A stretch of DNA of 64,000 bases from Bryobacteraceae bacterium (lineage in GTDB: Bacteria; Acidobacteriota; Terriglobia; Bryobacterales; Bryobacteraceae): contig BPGE01000001.1 of NCBI GenBank assembly GCA_026002875.1, positions 682,001 through 746,000 on the forward strand, given 5' to 3'. Positions 34,933-43,834 of the stretch are shown here, piece after piece. The notes beneath the pieces are model-generated. The model made no database searches. It was given only the letters and a program-made list of their open reading frames with translations, and was not told where the DNA came from. The translations under genes and the position numbers were made by a program. Positions within the stretch are counted from its first letter, which is position 1. Every line of letters begins with the position of its first letter.

Positions 34933-35778
34933 ATGGCAGTCTTGCGGAAATTGCTTCAGGCTCTCCTGTGGGGCGGCCTCGCCGTCCACGCGCAGGATCC
35001 CGATCCGCTCGAAATCATCCGACGCAGCGTGGAAAAGGACCGGCTCAACTTCGAGCGCGCCAACGATTACAGCTACGTCCAGCACACCGAGCAGCGCATG
35101 CTGGACAAAGACGGCCGCGTTGCGAAGGTGGAGTCCCGCACCTATGACGTAATCGTGATCGACGGCGAACCGTACGAGAAGCTCATCGCCAAAGACGGCA
35201 AGCCGCTTTCGGAATCCGAAGCCCGCAAGGAACAGGAGAAGCTCGACCGCGAACTCGCCCGCCGCCGCGCCGAGAGACCGGATCAGCGAGCCCGCCGCCT
35301 GAGCGAGCAGGAGAAGCGCCGCCGGGAAGGGCGCGAGTTTGCGCGGGAGATTCCCGATGCGTTCACGTTCCGGCTTGCCGGGCAGGAGACGCTCGAGGGG
35401 CGCCCCGTCTGGGTCATCGAGGCGGAACCGAAACCGGGCTACAAGGGCAAGGCGAAGCGGGCTGATCTGCTCTCGAAGTTCCGCGGGAAGCTTTGGATCG
35501 ACCAGCAGGACTTCCAGTGGGTGCGCGTGGAGGCGGAGACGATCGCTCCAGTGCGGTTCGGCTGGATTCTCGCGAAACTCGATCCAGGGGCGAAGATGAC
35601 GTTCGAACAGCGCCGCGTGCACGGCGAGGTCTGGCTGCCCTCGCAGGCGCGCATGCGGCTGGATGCGCGGCTGGCGCTGGTGCGCAAGCTGCGCGCGGAA
35701 GTCGAGGTGACCTGGCGCGACTACCGCAAGTTTCAGACCGATTCCCGCATCACGGAAGTCAGCGAAATCACGCCCTGA
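34933..35778 (+). CDS. Secreted protein of unknown function, outer-membrane-lipoprotein-sorting-like
   Basis: 281 residues from ATG 34933 (GTG 34930 possible). Short signal (LRKLLQALLWGGLAVHAQ). The centre is a highly charged helix (Arg/Glu-rich, about 95-145), followed by beta strands with 'GRPVWVIEAEPKPGYKGKAKRADLL', shown in outline, 'GKLWIDQQDFQWVRVEAE' and 'LWLPSQ'-like patterns that resemble LolA/LppX-type or DUF-type acidobacterial proteins. No enzyme motif. It ends next to REP-like hairpins. TACTCT (34923-34928) lies just before the start. Confidence 0.6.
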   Translation: MAVLRKLLQALLWGGLAVHAQDPDPLEIIRRSVEKDRLNFERANDYSYVQHTEQRMLDKDGRVAKVESRTYDVIVIDGEPYEKLIAKDGKPLSESEARKEQEKLDRELARRRAERPDQRARRLSEQEKRRREGREFAREIPDAFTFRLAGQETLEGRPVWVIEAEPKPGYKGKAKRADLLSKFRGKLWIDQQDFQWVRVEAETIAPVRFGWILAKLDPGAKMTFEQRRVHGEVWLPSQARMRLDARLALVRKLRAEVEVTWRDYRKFQTDSRITEVSEITP

Positions 35779-35781
35779 AAT

Positions 35782-35806
35782 GGGGACAGGAACACAATTC
35801 CCCTTT
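35782..35806 (+). repeat. REP-like imperfect hairpin
   Basis: GGGGACAGGAACACAATTCCCC, here as GGGGA (35782-35786) with TCCCC (35799-35803) followed by TTTTT. It directly follows the stop codon at 35778 and resembles the perfect hairpin at 35987-36019 and a looser copy at 41618-41657. Confidence 0.5.
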
Positions 35807-35986
35807 TTATGAAGCCGCCTCCGATTCCGGCGGAAAGGAGTTTTCGCCGGACGGCGGCTCCCGAAACGGCCTCTGGAGCTGCGGGACGACACAGATCCAT
35901 CGATCTGGCGCCGCCCGGGCCGGCCGGCCCTTCCCCGGCCCGCGAATCGGGAGCAGGCTCAGCCGATGCGTGCCGGAGCAGGGGCG

Positions 35987-36019
35987 AAAAAGGGGACAGT
36001 GGTTCCAGTCCCCTTTTTT
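35987..36019. terminator. Bidirectional terminator, REP-like
   Basis: AAAAAGGGGAC (35987-35997), loop of 10, GTCCCCTTTTTT (36008-36019): an 11-bp stem with A-tract and T-tract on the two sides, between the ends of two convergent genes (35778 and 36025). It can end transcription in both directions. Confidence 0.75.
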
Positions 36020-36024
36020 CCGGG

Positions 36025-36777
36025 TCAGAAGTTGACGATGGCGGCGAAATCTTCGGGCTTGAGCGACGCGCCTCCCACCAGCGCGCCGTCCAGATCGGGC
36101 TGCGCCATGAGGCCGCGGATGTTGTCGGGCTTCACGCTGCCGCCGTAGAGAATGCGCAGCGCATCGGCCGCAGCTTTGCCGTATTTCGCTTCAGCGAGTC
36201 CGCGCAGGAACCTGTGGGCGTCCTCGGCCGTCTCGGGCGTGGCCACCTTGCCTGTACCGATGGCCCAGACCGGCTCGTAGGCGATGATGATGCGCGCGAA
36301 CTCCTCGGCGCTCAGCCCGGCAATGCCGCCGTCAAACTGCCTCTGGAGCACTTCGTTGGTGCGGCCGGCCTCGCGCTCTTCCAGCAGTTCGCCGACGCAG
36401 ACGATCGGCGTGAGGCCCGCCTCCAGAGCGGCGCGCGTGCGCCTGAGCACGGTTTCGTCCGTTTCGCCGAAGTACTGCCGGCGCTCGCTGTGGCCGATGA
36501 TGACGTACGTGCAGCCGGCGGCCTTGAGCATGGCCGGAGTCACCTCGCCCGTGAACGCGCCTTCCTTGTTCTGCCAGTAGCAGTTCTGCGCGCCGATGCC
36601 GACGCGGCTGCCGGCAGCCGCTTCCACCGCCGCAGGGATGTCGATGAAGGGCGGGCAGATGGCGATGTCGGCGTGCGTGGATTTCTCCACGAGAGGCAGA
36701 AAACGGGCGAAGAATTCCTTGGTTTCTGCCGGCGTCTTGTACATTTTCCAGTTACCGGCGATCAGGGGTGTGCGCAT
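36025..36777 (-). CDS. tpiA: Triosephosphate isomerase
   Basis: 250 residues. It interconverts glyceraldehyde-3-phosphate and dihydroxyacetone phosphate. All active-site parts are present: '[10 protein letters not shown]' (Asn, Lys), '[18 protein letters not shown]' (His), '[19 protein letters not shown]' (catalytic Glu and loop 6) and '[11 protein letters not shown]'. TAGAAT (36789-36784) ends 6 nt before the ATG and no Shine-Dalgarno is seen, so the message may be leaderless. It stands alone rather than next to gap or pgk. Confidence 0.97.
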   Translation of the reverse strand: MRTPLIAGNWKMYKTPAETKEFFARFLPLVEKSTHADIAICPPFIDIPAAVEAAAGSRVGIGAQNCYWQNKEGAFTGEVTPAMLKAAGCTYVIIGHSERRQYFGETDETVLRRTRAALEAGLTPIVCVGELLEEREAGRTNEVLQRQFDGGIAGLSAEEFARIIIAYEPVWAIGTGKVATPETAEDAHRFLRGLAEAKYGKAAADALRILYGGSVKPDNIRGLMAQPDLDGALVGGASLKPEDFAAIVNF

Positions 36778-36899
36778 GACTTGATTCTATCCGTTTGCCG
36801 ACCCTTGCGTCCGATTCGCCGGCGCCGCCCGCGCGGGTCCGCGGGCTGCGGAGGACCGGAACACGGCGCGCCGCGCGCCTGCCGCGCCGGCGGCGCTCT

Positions 36900-36929
36900 T
36901 TGCCTTGCAGCCGGTCACCATGGCATAAT
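36900..36929 (+). promoter_or_regulatory. Promoter candidate for the HAD phosphatase gene
   Basis: TTGCCT (36900-36905), 18-nt spacer, CATAAT (36924-36929, 5 of 6). It gives a leader of about 147 nt before ATG 37083. Nothing else is recognisable in the 36778-37082 gap except the strong GGAGGAGG site before the start codon. Confidence 0.4.
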
Positions 36930-37082
36930 GAAAAAGTCAGCAGGCCCTGGTCCGCGCCTCGCCTCCCCGTAGTTTTTCCTTCAATTCCGTCACGTCAAGG
37001 GAATTTCATTCAGCCGAAACCCGTCTTTCACCTGGGGCTGAAAACCTGAAAATGAACGACACGACTCGGAGGAGGAATCTCC

Positions 37083-37913
37083 ATGGCCGTGAACACAAAC
37101 CGCAAGCTCCATCTGCTGGCGAGTGATTTCGATCACACGCTCAGCTTCAACGATTCGGGGCACGTGCTGAGCGAAATGCTCGGCGTACCTGCGTTCGAGG
37201 AGAAAGTGCGCGCTCTCGAGCGCATGCATCTGGTGCAGCAGGGAGGAGAGCTCGCGTACCTGCTGCTGCACGATCCTGATTTCCGCGCCGTCCGGCCGCA
37301 TCATCTGCGCGAAGCCGGCCGGCGGATCCGCCTGAAAAAGAACATTCCGCTTCTGGTGGAAATGCTGCAGAATCTCGAGGGGATCGAGTTCACCTTTCAC
37401 GTGATTTCGGCGGCGCCCGAAGAGGTGATCCACGCCGCTCTGGAAGGCATCATTCCAGCGGCGAACATCCACGGAACGCGGTTCGACTATCACGCCGAAA
37501 CCGGAGAGATTCTCGGCATCCGGCGCGTGAGCGCGGGATACGGCAAAGTGGCCGTGCTCGAGGAGATCCGGCAGGAGCTGGGCGTGAGCTACAACCGCGT
37601 GGTCTACGTCGGCGACGGGAGTTCCGACATCCATGTGATGCTCCATCTCAACCGCAACGACGGCCTGACGGTGGCGGTGAGCGAGAACCGCTTCATCACG
37701 CAGATCGCCCGCCGCACGGTGCTCAGCGACGACGCCCTGAGCGTGGCCGTTCCGGTGATGGAGGAAATTCTCGGATGGGACTCGGCGCGCGTCCGCGCCT
37801 TCTTCGAGGCGCACGGGATGTCGCTCCGCGAATGGACCAAGGTCCGCACGGACAGGCTCAGCTTCACGGGACGGCCCGGACCGGAGATCCCGGCCCCGCA
37901 GGTGATGCCATGA
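37083..37913 (+). CDS. HAD-superfamily phosphatase (PSPase-like)
   Basis: 276 residues with all HAD motifs: I '[12 protein letters not shown]' (nucleophile Asp plus general acid Asp), II 'VISAAPEE' (Ser), III Lys in '[10 protein letters not shown]', IV '[14 protein letters not shown]'. The cap is helical and inserted between motifs I and II, like phosphoserine phosphatases and the phosphoethanolamine or 2-hydroxy-3-keto-5-methylthiopentenyl-phosphate group. Substrate not clear. Strong Shine-Dalgarno GGAGGAGG. The stop overlaps the next gene as ATGA. Confidence 0.85.
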   Translation: MAVNTNRKLHLLASDFDHTLSFNDSGHVLSEMLGVPAFEEKVRALERMHLVQQGGELAYLLLHDPDFRAVRPHHLREAGRRIRLKKNIPLLVEMLQNLEGIEFTFHVISAAPEEVIHAALEGIIPAANIHGTRFDYHAETGEILGIRRVSAGYGKVAVLEEIRQELGVSYNRVVYVGDGSSDIHVMLHLNRNDGLTVAVSENRFITQIARRTVLSDDALSVAVPVMEEILGWDSARVRAFFEAHGMSLREWTKVRTDRLSFTGRPGPEIPAPQVMP

Positions 37914-38137
37914 GCGCGGCGGATCTGATCGGCTGGGGCGCCACGGGGCTGTTCGCCGCGTCCTACTTCGTCCGGGATCCGCGCCGTCTGCGCCTGATGC
38001 AGGCGGGCGCGGCGCTCGTCTGGATCGCCTACGGCCTGATGCTGGGGGCCGCGCCCGTCATCGGCGCCAACGCGGCCGTGGCGGCGCTGGCCCTGTTCAG
38101 CCTGAGGAGAACGCACAGGTCCGATCAAACAACATAA
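37910..38137 (+). CDS. Small membrane protein, YgjV/PQ-loop-like
   Basis: 75 residues, three hydrophobic segments separated by '[23 protein letters not shown]'-type turn, similar in layout to the YgjV inner-membrane family. It starts at ATG 37910 inside the HAD stop (ATGA), so it is made with the phosphatase. Function unknown. Confidence 0.62.
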   Translation: MSAADLIGWGATGLFAASYFVRDPRRLRLMQAGAALVWIAYGLMLGAAPVIGANAAVAALALFSLRRTHRSDQTT

Positions 38138-38161
38138 GCCGTTTCTGTTTGAAACAGGCTT
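38136..38161 (+). terminator. Terminator-like hairpin after the HAD operon
   Basis: AAGCC-GTTTC (38136-38145), loop TGTTT, GAAAC-a-GGCTT (38151-38161): two 5-bp stems with one bulged A, starting in the stop codon of the small membrane protein. The following T-run is short, so termination may be partial. Confidence 0.45.
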
Positions 38162-38188
38162 TGAGAATTTGTCCGGCTGCACTATCAT
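38161..38188 (+). promoter_or_regulatory. Promoter candidate of the kinase-regulator operon (leaderless)
   Basis: TTGAGA (38161-38166, 5 of 6), 16-nt spacer, TATCAT (38183-38188, 5 of 6), 5 nt, ATG 38194. No Shine-Dalgarno before ATG 38194 or ATG 38197. Transcription would start on the start codon. Confidence 0.55.
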
Positions 38189-38193
38189 AGGGC

Positions 38194-38787
38194 ATGATGG
38201 CTGCCGCAGCCCGTCCGCGCCCAGGCGAATCCGGCGCTCTGCGGCGGCTCCGCGAGGCCGAGCGGCGCCGCCTGAGCCGCGCTCTTCACGATGAAACGGG
38301 TCCCCTGCTGTGCGCCGCCGGGCTGACGGCCGAGCTGTTGCGCAACACGCTCGGCGCGGCCACGCCGCAGCAGGAAGAGCTGTTCGCTAAGCTGTCTGCC
38401 GCCCTGGAAGCGGCCGTCGCGTCCGTGCGCCGGCTCAGCCAGGCAGCCGCGCCCGGGCTGGCGGCGCGCCACGGAATCGAAGGCGCGCTGCGCCTGCTGG
38501 CGGAGGCGCACGGGGCCGAGCTGTGCGTCATGTCGCCGCCGCGGCTGCCGACGGCTCCGGGCGAAGCCCTGTGCGAACTGGTCCGCGATGTTCTGCTTGT
38601 GCAGGAACGCGGCGCCGCGCGCATCACCGCAGACGAGAGAGGCGTCCGCATCGAGGCGCCGCAGCCAGTCGATCAGGAGATGGAAGCCCTGCTCCTTGCC
38701 GCCGCCTGCGATGCAGGTCTCGAATTCAGCCAGCGCATGGAGGCTGAGGCTGCGATCATTGAACTGCAGCGCCGGGAGAACGCGTGA
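38194..38787 (+). CDS. NarL-type histidine kinase remnant or dimerisation protein
   Basis: 197 residues. 'LREAERRRLSRALHDETGPLLCAAGL' is split here: the HisKA_3 phospho-acceptor box reads RALHDETGP, as in NarX/DegS-type kinases. The rest should be a HATPase domain, but I cannot find the N-box or the DxGxG motif; residues 120-190 look like a shrunken, degenerate version. It may be a non-catalytic phosphorelay or antagonist partner of the regulator encoded next, whose start overlaps its stop by TGATG. Confidence 0.65.
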   Translation: MMAAAARPRPGESGALRRLREAERRRLSRALHDETGPLLCAAGLTAELLRNTLGAATPQQEELFAKLSAALEAAVASVRRLSQAAAPGLAARHGIEGALRLLAEAHGAELCVMSPPRLPTAPGEALCELVRDVLLVQERGAARITADERGVRIEAPQPVDQEMEALLLAAACDAGLEFSQRMEAEAAIIELQRRENA

Positions 38788-39455
38788 TGTACACGATCCT
38801 GCTCGTCGACGACCATCGCATCATCCGCGACGGACTGCGGGCGATGCTGGAGGCGTCGGGAGAGTTCCGCGTTGTCGGGGAGGCGGAGACGGGGGCGCAG
38901 GCGATCGCTCTCGCGGCTCGGCTGCAGCCTCACCTGGTGGTGATGGATCTGAGCCTTCCTGGCATCAACGGAATCGAGGCCACGATCGAACTGCTGCGAG
39001 AGTCGCCGCACTCGAAGGTCGTGATTCTGTCCATGTACGATGATCAGGCATCCGTCGTGCAGGCCATGCGCAGCGGGGCGCGCGGATTCGTGCTGAAGAA
39101 AGCCAGCCAGGCGGATCTGACAGCGGCTCTGCACACTGTGGCGCGGGGCGGCACCTATCTGAGCCCCGAGGTGTCGGACAAATTCCTCGAGTGTGTGCGG
39201 AAAGGCGACTTCACGCGGCGCAATTCCTCGGTGCTCGCCGTGCTGACGCCCCGCGAACTGCAGGTGATGCGGCTGATCGCGGAGGGCAAGTCCAGCAAGG
39301 AGATCGCGGGCGTGCTCGACCTGAGCCTCGAGACGGTTCGCGGCTACCGGAAGAGCCTCATGCGAAAATTGAATGTGAACAATGTGGCCGCGCTCACCCA
39401 GATCGCGGTAGCGGAAGGGCTGACGCGCGCCTCGCAACTGGGCGCTTCCGCATGA
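38787..39455 (+). CDS. NarL/FixJ-family response regulator
   Basis: 222 residues. The receiver domain (1-120) has 'LVDDHRIIRDGL', the phospho-Asp in 'VVMDLSLPGING', Ser/Thr 'VILSMYDD' and Lys 'GFVLKKAS'. The LuxR-type HTH (about 150-210) has 'LTPRELQVMRLIAEGKSSKEIAGVLDLSLETVRGYRKSLMRKL' in outline. It is a transcription factor paired with the upstream kinase-like gene (TGATG overlap) and followed by a hydrolase by ATGA overlap; probable targets unknown. GTG 38784 is an alternative start. Confidence 0.93.
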   Translation: MYTILLVDDHRIIRDGLRAMLEASGEFRVVGEAETGAQAIALAARLQPHLVVMDLSLPGINGIEATIELLRESPHSKVVILSMYDDQASVVQAMRSGARGFVLKKASQADLTAALHTVARGGTYLSPEVSDKFLECVRKGDFTRRNSSVLAVLTPRELQVMRLIAEGKSSKEIAGVLDLSLETVRGYRKSLMRKLNVNNVAALTQIAVAEGLTRASQLGASA

Positions 39456-40384
39456 CTCAAACCATCCTGAAGGAATCTCCGTGGGGTCCGCTGGAAGTGG
39501 CGGACGCTCATCTGCACTTCTTCTCGCACGGTTTTTTCAGCCTTCTGGCCAAACAGGCGGGACTCGACGGCGCGGCTGCAGCCTGCGCCCGCGCCGGAGT
39601 CGAGGCGCCGCCGGAAGATCCACGCGAGTTTGCGGCACGCTGGGCAGCCGAGCTGGACCGGCACAATGTTTCGCGGGCGGCCCTTCTGGCCTCTCTCCCG
39701 GGAGACGAAGCCAGCGTGGCGCAGGCGGTCGCGTCGCAACCGCAACGGTTCTTCGGCTGGTTTTTCTGCAACCCCCTGATGCCGCACGCCGCCGTCCGCG
39801 TCGAGGAATGGCTGAACCACGGTCTGCGCGGCGTTTGCCTGCTTCCCGCCATGCATGGCTACGCCCTGTCCGACCCGCGCGTGGAAGAGATCCTGCAGGT
39901 TGCGGAGCGGCACCATGCCGTCGTCTTTGTGCACTGCGGCGTGCTCAGCGTCGGCATCCGCGCCCGCGTGGGAGCGCCCTCGCCGTTCGACATGCGCTTC
40001 TCCAATCCGATCGACCTGCACCCGCTGGCGCTGAAGCATCCGAAGCTGCGTTTCATCGTTCCGCATTTCGGCGCCGGGTATTTCCGCGAGGCGCTGATGA
40101 CGGCCTCGTTGTGCCCCAACGTGCACTTCGACACCTCTTCCTCGAACACGTGGACGAAGTATCTGGCGCCGCCGCCCACCCTGGAGCAGGTGTTCGAGCG
40201 CGCCCTGGAAGTGGCGGGACCGCAGCGGCTGCTGTTCGGCACCGATTCGTCGTTTTTCCCGCGCGGCTGGGTGACTGCGGTGTTCGAGCGCCAATGCGAG
40301 GCGCTCTCGCGTCTGGGTGTTGGCGTCGAGGATGCCAGGGCGATTTTCGGGGGCAACTTACTCCGCCTCATGCAAACACCCTAG
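39452..40384 (+). CDS. Amidohydrolase-family metal-dependent hydrolase (COG2159)
   Basis: 310 residues from ATG 39452, overlapping the regulator stop by ATGA. 'EVADAHLHFFSHG' holds the N-terminal HxH metal pair, 'VFVHCGVLSVG' the middle His, 'FIVPHFGAGYFREAL' the next His, and 'RLLFGTDSSFFPRGW' the catalytic Asp. These are the marks of the ACMSD/COG2159 barrel (decarboxylases or hydrolases of aromatic or keto acids). Being locked into a two-component operon suggests that regulator controls or is tuned to this enzyme. Confidence 0.85.
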   Translation: MTQTILKESPWGPLEVADAHLHFFSHGFFSLLAKQAGLDGAAAACARAGVEAPPEDPREFAARWAAELDRHNVSRAALLASLPGDEASVAQAVASQPQRFFGWFFCNPLMPHAAVRVEEWLNHGLRGVCLLPAMHGYALSDPRVEEILQVAERHHAVVFVHCGVLSVGIRARVGAPSPFDMRFSNPIDLHPLALKHPKLRFIVPHFGAGYFREALMTASLCPNVHFDTSSSNTWTKYLAPPPTLEQVFERALEVAGPQRLLFGTDSSFFPRGWVTAVFERQCEALSRLGVGVEDARAIFGGNLLRLMQTP

Positions 40385-40452
40385 CCCGCCACTTTGAGCG
40401 AGATTTCAGGCAGCCTGCGCGCACTCCCGTGGCAGGGAGAGATCGATTCGCG

Positions 40453-41010
40453 ATGGAACAGGCTCTGGACGCGCTGCGTCAGGCGCTGGCTGCGGCTCAA
40501 TGCCGGCGCCGGGCGACGAGACGCGTGCTGCACTACCCGCTTTATCCTGCGCCGCGAGTGGCAGTCCTGGGGCTCGAGCTGGCCGGCCCGGAGGGTGTCC
40601 GGTGCTTTCCGGAATGGACGCCCGAAGAGCTGGAAGGCATGCGCCCGCAGGCGCTGGCCGGGTGGTGGCCCGACCTGGTTGAAGTGGCGCAACAGATGCG
40701 GTCGGGGAGGCTGGCGCTGCCGGATCTGCAATACCCGATTCTAGTGTTCTCGCGCCCCGGAGCTGCACCGCTGCCGCAACGGTGCCATTCCCTTCTATGG
40801 GAGTGGTTGCGGATGCCGGCGTTCGTGCAGGTCCGCAATGAGTCAGGAGAGCTGCTGGCCTTCGAATGCTCCGCGCGGGATGGTTTTCATCTTGCTCCCG
40901 GAGCGGATGCCGCGGATCTGCCGCTGGTTCTTTCTCCGCGGCCCTGCCCCTGCGGCAATCCCGCTCCTGTTTACCACCTCGAGAGCGCCTTTCAGGCTGC
41001 TGCGGGTTGA
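40453..41010 (+). CDS. Conserved-looking protein of unknown function
   Basis: 185 residues from ATG 40453 (GGGAGAG upstream). Not recognised. It has 'LPDLQYPILVFSRPG', 'LLWEWLRMPAFVQVRNESGELLAFECSARDG' in outline, and a C-terminal 'PRPCPCGNPAPVYHLE' with a Cys-Pro-Cys motif that might bind a metal. No signal peptide. It lies between the amidohydrolase and a tRNA. Confidence 0.55.
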   Translation: MEQALDALRQALAAAQCRRRATRRVLHYPLYPAPRVAVLGLELAGPEGVRCFPEWTPEELEGMRPQALAGWWPDLVEVAQQMRSGRLALPDLQYPILVFSRPGAAPLPQRCHSLLWEWLRMPAFVQVRNESGELLAFECSARDGFHLAPGADAADLPLVLSPRPCPCGNPAPVYHLESAFQAAAG

Positions 41011-41045
41011 TCCTGCCCCTGCTATCCTTGGGATGAAAGCCCGCT

Positions 41046-41130
41046 GCGGACGTGGCGGAACTGGCAGACGCACTGGACTTAGGATCCAGCGGGGCAACCC
41101 ATGGGAGTTCGACTCTCCCCGTCCGCACCA
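41046..41130 (+). tRNA. tRNA-Leu (anticodon TAG)
   Basis: Acceptor GCGGACG pairs with CGTCCGC, followed by encoded ACCA (end 41130). Anticodon stem CTGGA/TCCAG with loop CTTAGGA gives UAG, decoding CUA leucine. A long variable arm is present, as expected for tRNA-Leu. Confidence 0.93.
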
Positions 41131-41231
41131 GGCTTGTCCCGCCGCAAAAGCCCGAGACCGGGCATCCCGGCTGTCTGGCGCTTCGGATGCATGCCGGCAG
41201 GCGATTTGTTACACTGAGTCTGAAAGCGGGC

Positions 41232-41307
41232 GGCCAGGTAGCTCAGTTGGTAGAGCGCGGCCCTGAAAAGGCCGGCGTCGGCGGTTCGAGTCCGTCCCTG
41301 GCCACCA
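41232..41307 (+). tRNA. tRNA-Phe (anticodon GAA)
   Basis: 76 nt. Acceptor GGCCAGG pairs with CCTGGCC, then ACCA. D-arm GCTC/GAGC; anticodon stem CGGCC/GGCCG with loop CTGAAAA gives GAA. T-arm contains GGTTCGAGTCC. TACACT upstream (about 41210) may be its -10. Confidence 0.93.
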
Positions 41308-41839
41308 ACCCCGCAAAATCCCTCCATCTCGCCCTGCTCCACCCGCGACAGCCATTGGCACCGCAGGTCATCAAGCGACGTCCCTGACGGAGATGAGCCC
41401 GCCCAGAATCGCATTCAGCCATCCCGGCACCTCGAGCCTGCAGGCAGCCGTCGTGCCCTTGCGAGGCTCAAGGAAGGTCTCAGCCGGTCTCCGCACTGCC
41501 TCACCTGCCTTTCGAGGACACAGGATGCGCCAGACGACCGGACGGGAACGGATTCCCGGATCCAACGCCCGGAATCGTTCCCGCCGCTGACGTTGTTTTT
41601 TCATCGAGGCGTCGCCAGGGCAAAAAGAGGACACAAAACAAATCCGGGTTCTCCTGTTCCCGCATTCCGCTGCGGCCTGCTATGATAAGCGGGCATGCGG
41701 AACGGGCCGCATTGCATCAAGGGAAGCCAGCCGTCTGCCGCTTCGCTGATACCCGGGCCGGAGAAACATTCGGAGCGCCAGGCAGGTGCAGTCCGCGGCA
41801 TTCACCTCCATCCATATGAAGTGAGGGAACCGGTCTCGA
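41308..41839. other. 532-nt gap between tRNA-Phe and the membrane protein gene
   Basis: No supportable gene. It contains a loose REP-like element (AAAAAGAGGACAC ... TCCTGTTCCC, 41618-41657) and TATGAT (about 41681-41686), a -10-like site 8 nt before an ATG at 41696. That ATG opens a 50-codon frame ending in the start of the next gene; I could not support it as a gene. Confidence 0.4.
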
Positions 41840-43345
41840 ATGCATGAGCGGCGGAAGACCCGGAAGCGGCTCGCGCTGCTGGCGCTTGCGCTGACGCCAT
41901 CGGCCGCAGTTCTTCTGTACGGATTGGAGCAGCCGCATCTCGGATTTTTCAAGGACGACGGCGTGTACCTGGCGTCCGCCTACTCGCTGGCCAGCGGCGA
42001 CGGATACCGGACGGCAAGCCTGCCCGGGACGCCCTGGCAGGTCAAGTATCCGCCGCTCTATCCGGCGCTGCTGTCGGCGGCGTTGCTGCCGGATGGCCCG
42101 CTGGAGGTGCAGTTTTCGATCGCCAGCGTGCTGAACTGGCTGGCGCTGCCCATTTTCGCCATCCTCGTCCTGCGGCTGTTCGAGAAAGAACATTTTCCTG
42201 CTCCGCTGCTGCTGACCCTCGTTTGCCTGGCGTTTGCGGGAACCGTCACGGCGGCCCACACGCTGCTTGCAGACCTGTGGATGACAGTGGCAGTGATCGG
42301 AGTGTTTCTCTTCCGGGAGCGCTCGCCGGGTGCAGCTGGATTGCTGGGGGCGGCTGCGTATCTGTTCCGGACAGCCGCGCTGCCGGTGCTTGCCGCCGTG
42401 CCAGCCGAATATCTCCTGCGGCGCCGGTTCCGCGACGCTGCATTGTTCTGTCTCATCATTGCCCCGGTCATGGTGGGGTGGGCGCTCTGGTCCAATGCCC
42501 ATGCTGGACCCTTGCGGGACTATAACGACTACTTTCAATCTACTTACAGCAACGTGATGGCCTATGAGCAGCCCTGGACTCTTCCCTGGACCTGGTTTGT
42601 CTGGCAGGCGAAGCGGGTGCTGACGCAGATTGGCAGAATCTGCATTCCGGATCTGCTGGGAGGACCGGCGCTGCATCCGTTGCGGCTGGCTGCCGGCGCG
42701 GCTCTTGCCGCCTCGGCAGTCTTTCTGCCGCGGATCTACGCGGTGTCCGTGTTTCTGTATCTGCTGACTCTTGTTCTCTGGCCCTGGTATGTCTATCCGA
42801 GACTCATCGTGCCCGTGGCGCCTTTTCTTGTAGCGGCTGCAGCCAAAGCCCTGCAATCTCTCTCACGAAGAAAGATCACGCTGCCGACGGCTCCGATCGC
42901 CGCAGTGTTCGTCATGTTTCTCGTAGGTGAAGCAGGACGGCAGGCTGCCGTGATCCGGGCTGGAAAGGAAACGCTGGCGCGGGAGTCGGCCATGTATACA
43001 TGGGTTCAACAAAACACGGATCCCGCGGCCACGTTCGCCGCGTACCGTGATGCGCTCCTGTTTTTCCGCACGAAGAAGAGGGCGGAAAGCATCCACAGCT
43101 CCGTTCGGGAGGAGATTCTCGATCCAGGCGCGCCGGCAAAGCGCCTGGAAGGACTGGCGGAGTGGGCGAGAAAACGAGGGCACGCTTACGTCGTCTACCA
43201 TCCGTCGGACTACCAGATGCAGGAAGATCTGGCCCGCCGCGTCCGGGAGAGGCTGGCACAGGAAGGAGAGGCAGTCTTTGAACACGACGGCCTCGTGATA
43301 TTCCGTCTGAAGCAGCCAGATTTTGATCCTTCAGACCGGCAGTGA
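41840..43345 (+). CDS. Polytopic membrane protein, GT-C glycosyltransferase-like
   Basis: 501 residues. An N-terminal helix precedes 'FFKDDGVYLASAYSLASGDGY', an acidic loop of the ArnT/PMT-like GT-C type (the Asp-Asp pair would be catalytic), and 'KYPPLYPALLSAAL' as in that superfamily. About 9-10 membrane helices run to residue about 360, then a soluble C-terminal domain of 140 residues follows. It probably moves a sugar from a polyprenyl carrier to a periplasmic acceptor. Substrate unknown. No good Shine-Dalgarno was seen. Confidence 0.7.
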   Translation: MHERRKTRKRLALLALALTPSAAVLLYGLEQPHLGFFKDDGVYLASAYSLASGDGYRTASLPGTPWQVKYPPLYPALLSAALLPDGPLEVQFSIASVLNWLALPIFAILVLRLFEKEHFPAPLLLTLVCLAFAGTVTAAHTLLADLWMTVAVIGVFLFRERSPGAAGLLGAAAYLFRTAALPVLAAVPAEYLLRRRFRDAALFCLIIAPVMVGWALWSNAHAGPLRDYNDYFQSTYSNVMAYEQPWTLPWTWFVWQAKRVLTQIGRICIPDLLGGPALHPLRLAAGAALAASAVFLPRIYAVSVFLYLLTLVLWPWYVYPRLIVPVAPFLVAAAAKALQSLSRRKITLPTAPIAAVFVMFLVGEAGRQAAVIRAGKETLARESAMYTWVQQNTDPAATFAAYRDALLFFRTKKRAESIHSSVREEILDPGAPAKRLEGLAEWARKRGHAYVVYHPSDYQMQEDLARRVRERLAQEGEAVFEHDGLVIFRLKQPDFDPSDRQ

Positions 43346-43645
43346 GACGGCGGCTCGGGGCGGAGGCAGTGCTCGTTCTCGCTTCGTGTGACTCGATCCC
43401 TCCCGACGCCAGGCGGCGCTAACGACAGTCTGAGCTGCTGACAGTAGTGCACTGACTCGAGCCTCGCACACAGGGCGGAAGTTGCCGCTCAGGGCGGGAG
43501 TCTGTCCATAGGGTTGCCGACTGCTGATCTGCGAGGCCCGGAACGGGCGGCGCGCACAGCGAGGCCGTCGACGCTGGGATCTCATCCGGCGGCAGCAGGC
43601 GCGGCGTTACCGCGCGAGCCACACAGCAAGAGGATGCGGGCATGC
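43346..43645. other. 300-nt gap before tRNA-Leu
   Basis: No gene or clear regulatory element seen on either strand. Confidence 0.4.
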
Positions 43646-43734
43646 TGGTGGCGAAGGTGGGGGTCGAACCCACACGAACCCAAAGGTTCGCCAGATTTTG
43701 AGTCTGGTGCGTCTGCCAGTTCCGCCACTTCGCC
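43646..43734 (-). tRNA. tRNA-Leu (anticodon CAA)
   Basis: 89 nt on the minus strand. Acceptor GGCGAAG pairs with CTTCGCC and is followed by encoded ACCA. Anticodon stem CCAGA/TCTGG with loop CTCAAAA gives CAA, decoding UUG leucine. Long variable arm present. Confidence 0.93.
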
Positions 43735-43834
43735 AGTGGGGTTCGATCCACATTGTAGCATTGCGGTTCCGGGCGGCTTCGCCGACGGCGGACAGCGCGG
43801 TGCAGCGGCTGCGGAGAGGGCTTACACTGAAGGC

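Noticed and set aside
41371-41634. 87-codon frame on the minus strand in the tRNA gap
   Set aside because: No recognisable motif, no Shine-Dalgarno, and it runs into a REP-like element.
43514-43834. N-terminal extension of the AtpZ-like gene
   Set aside because: The upstream frame runs through the tRNA-Leu gene on the opposite strand, so the start must be at GTG 43835.
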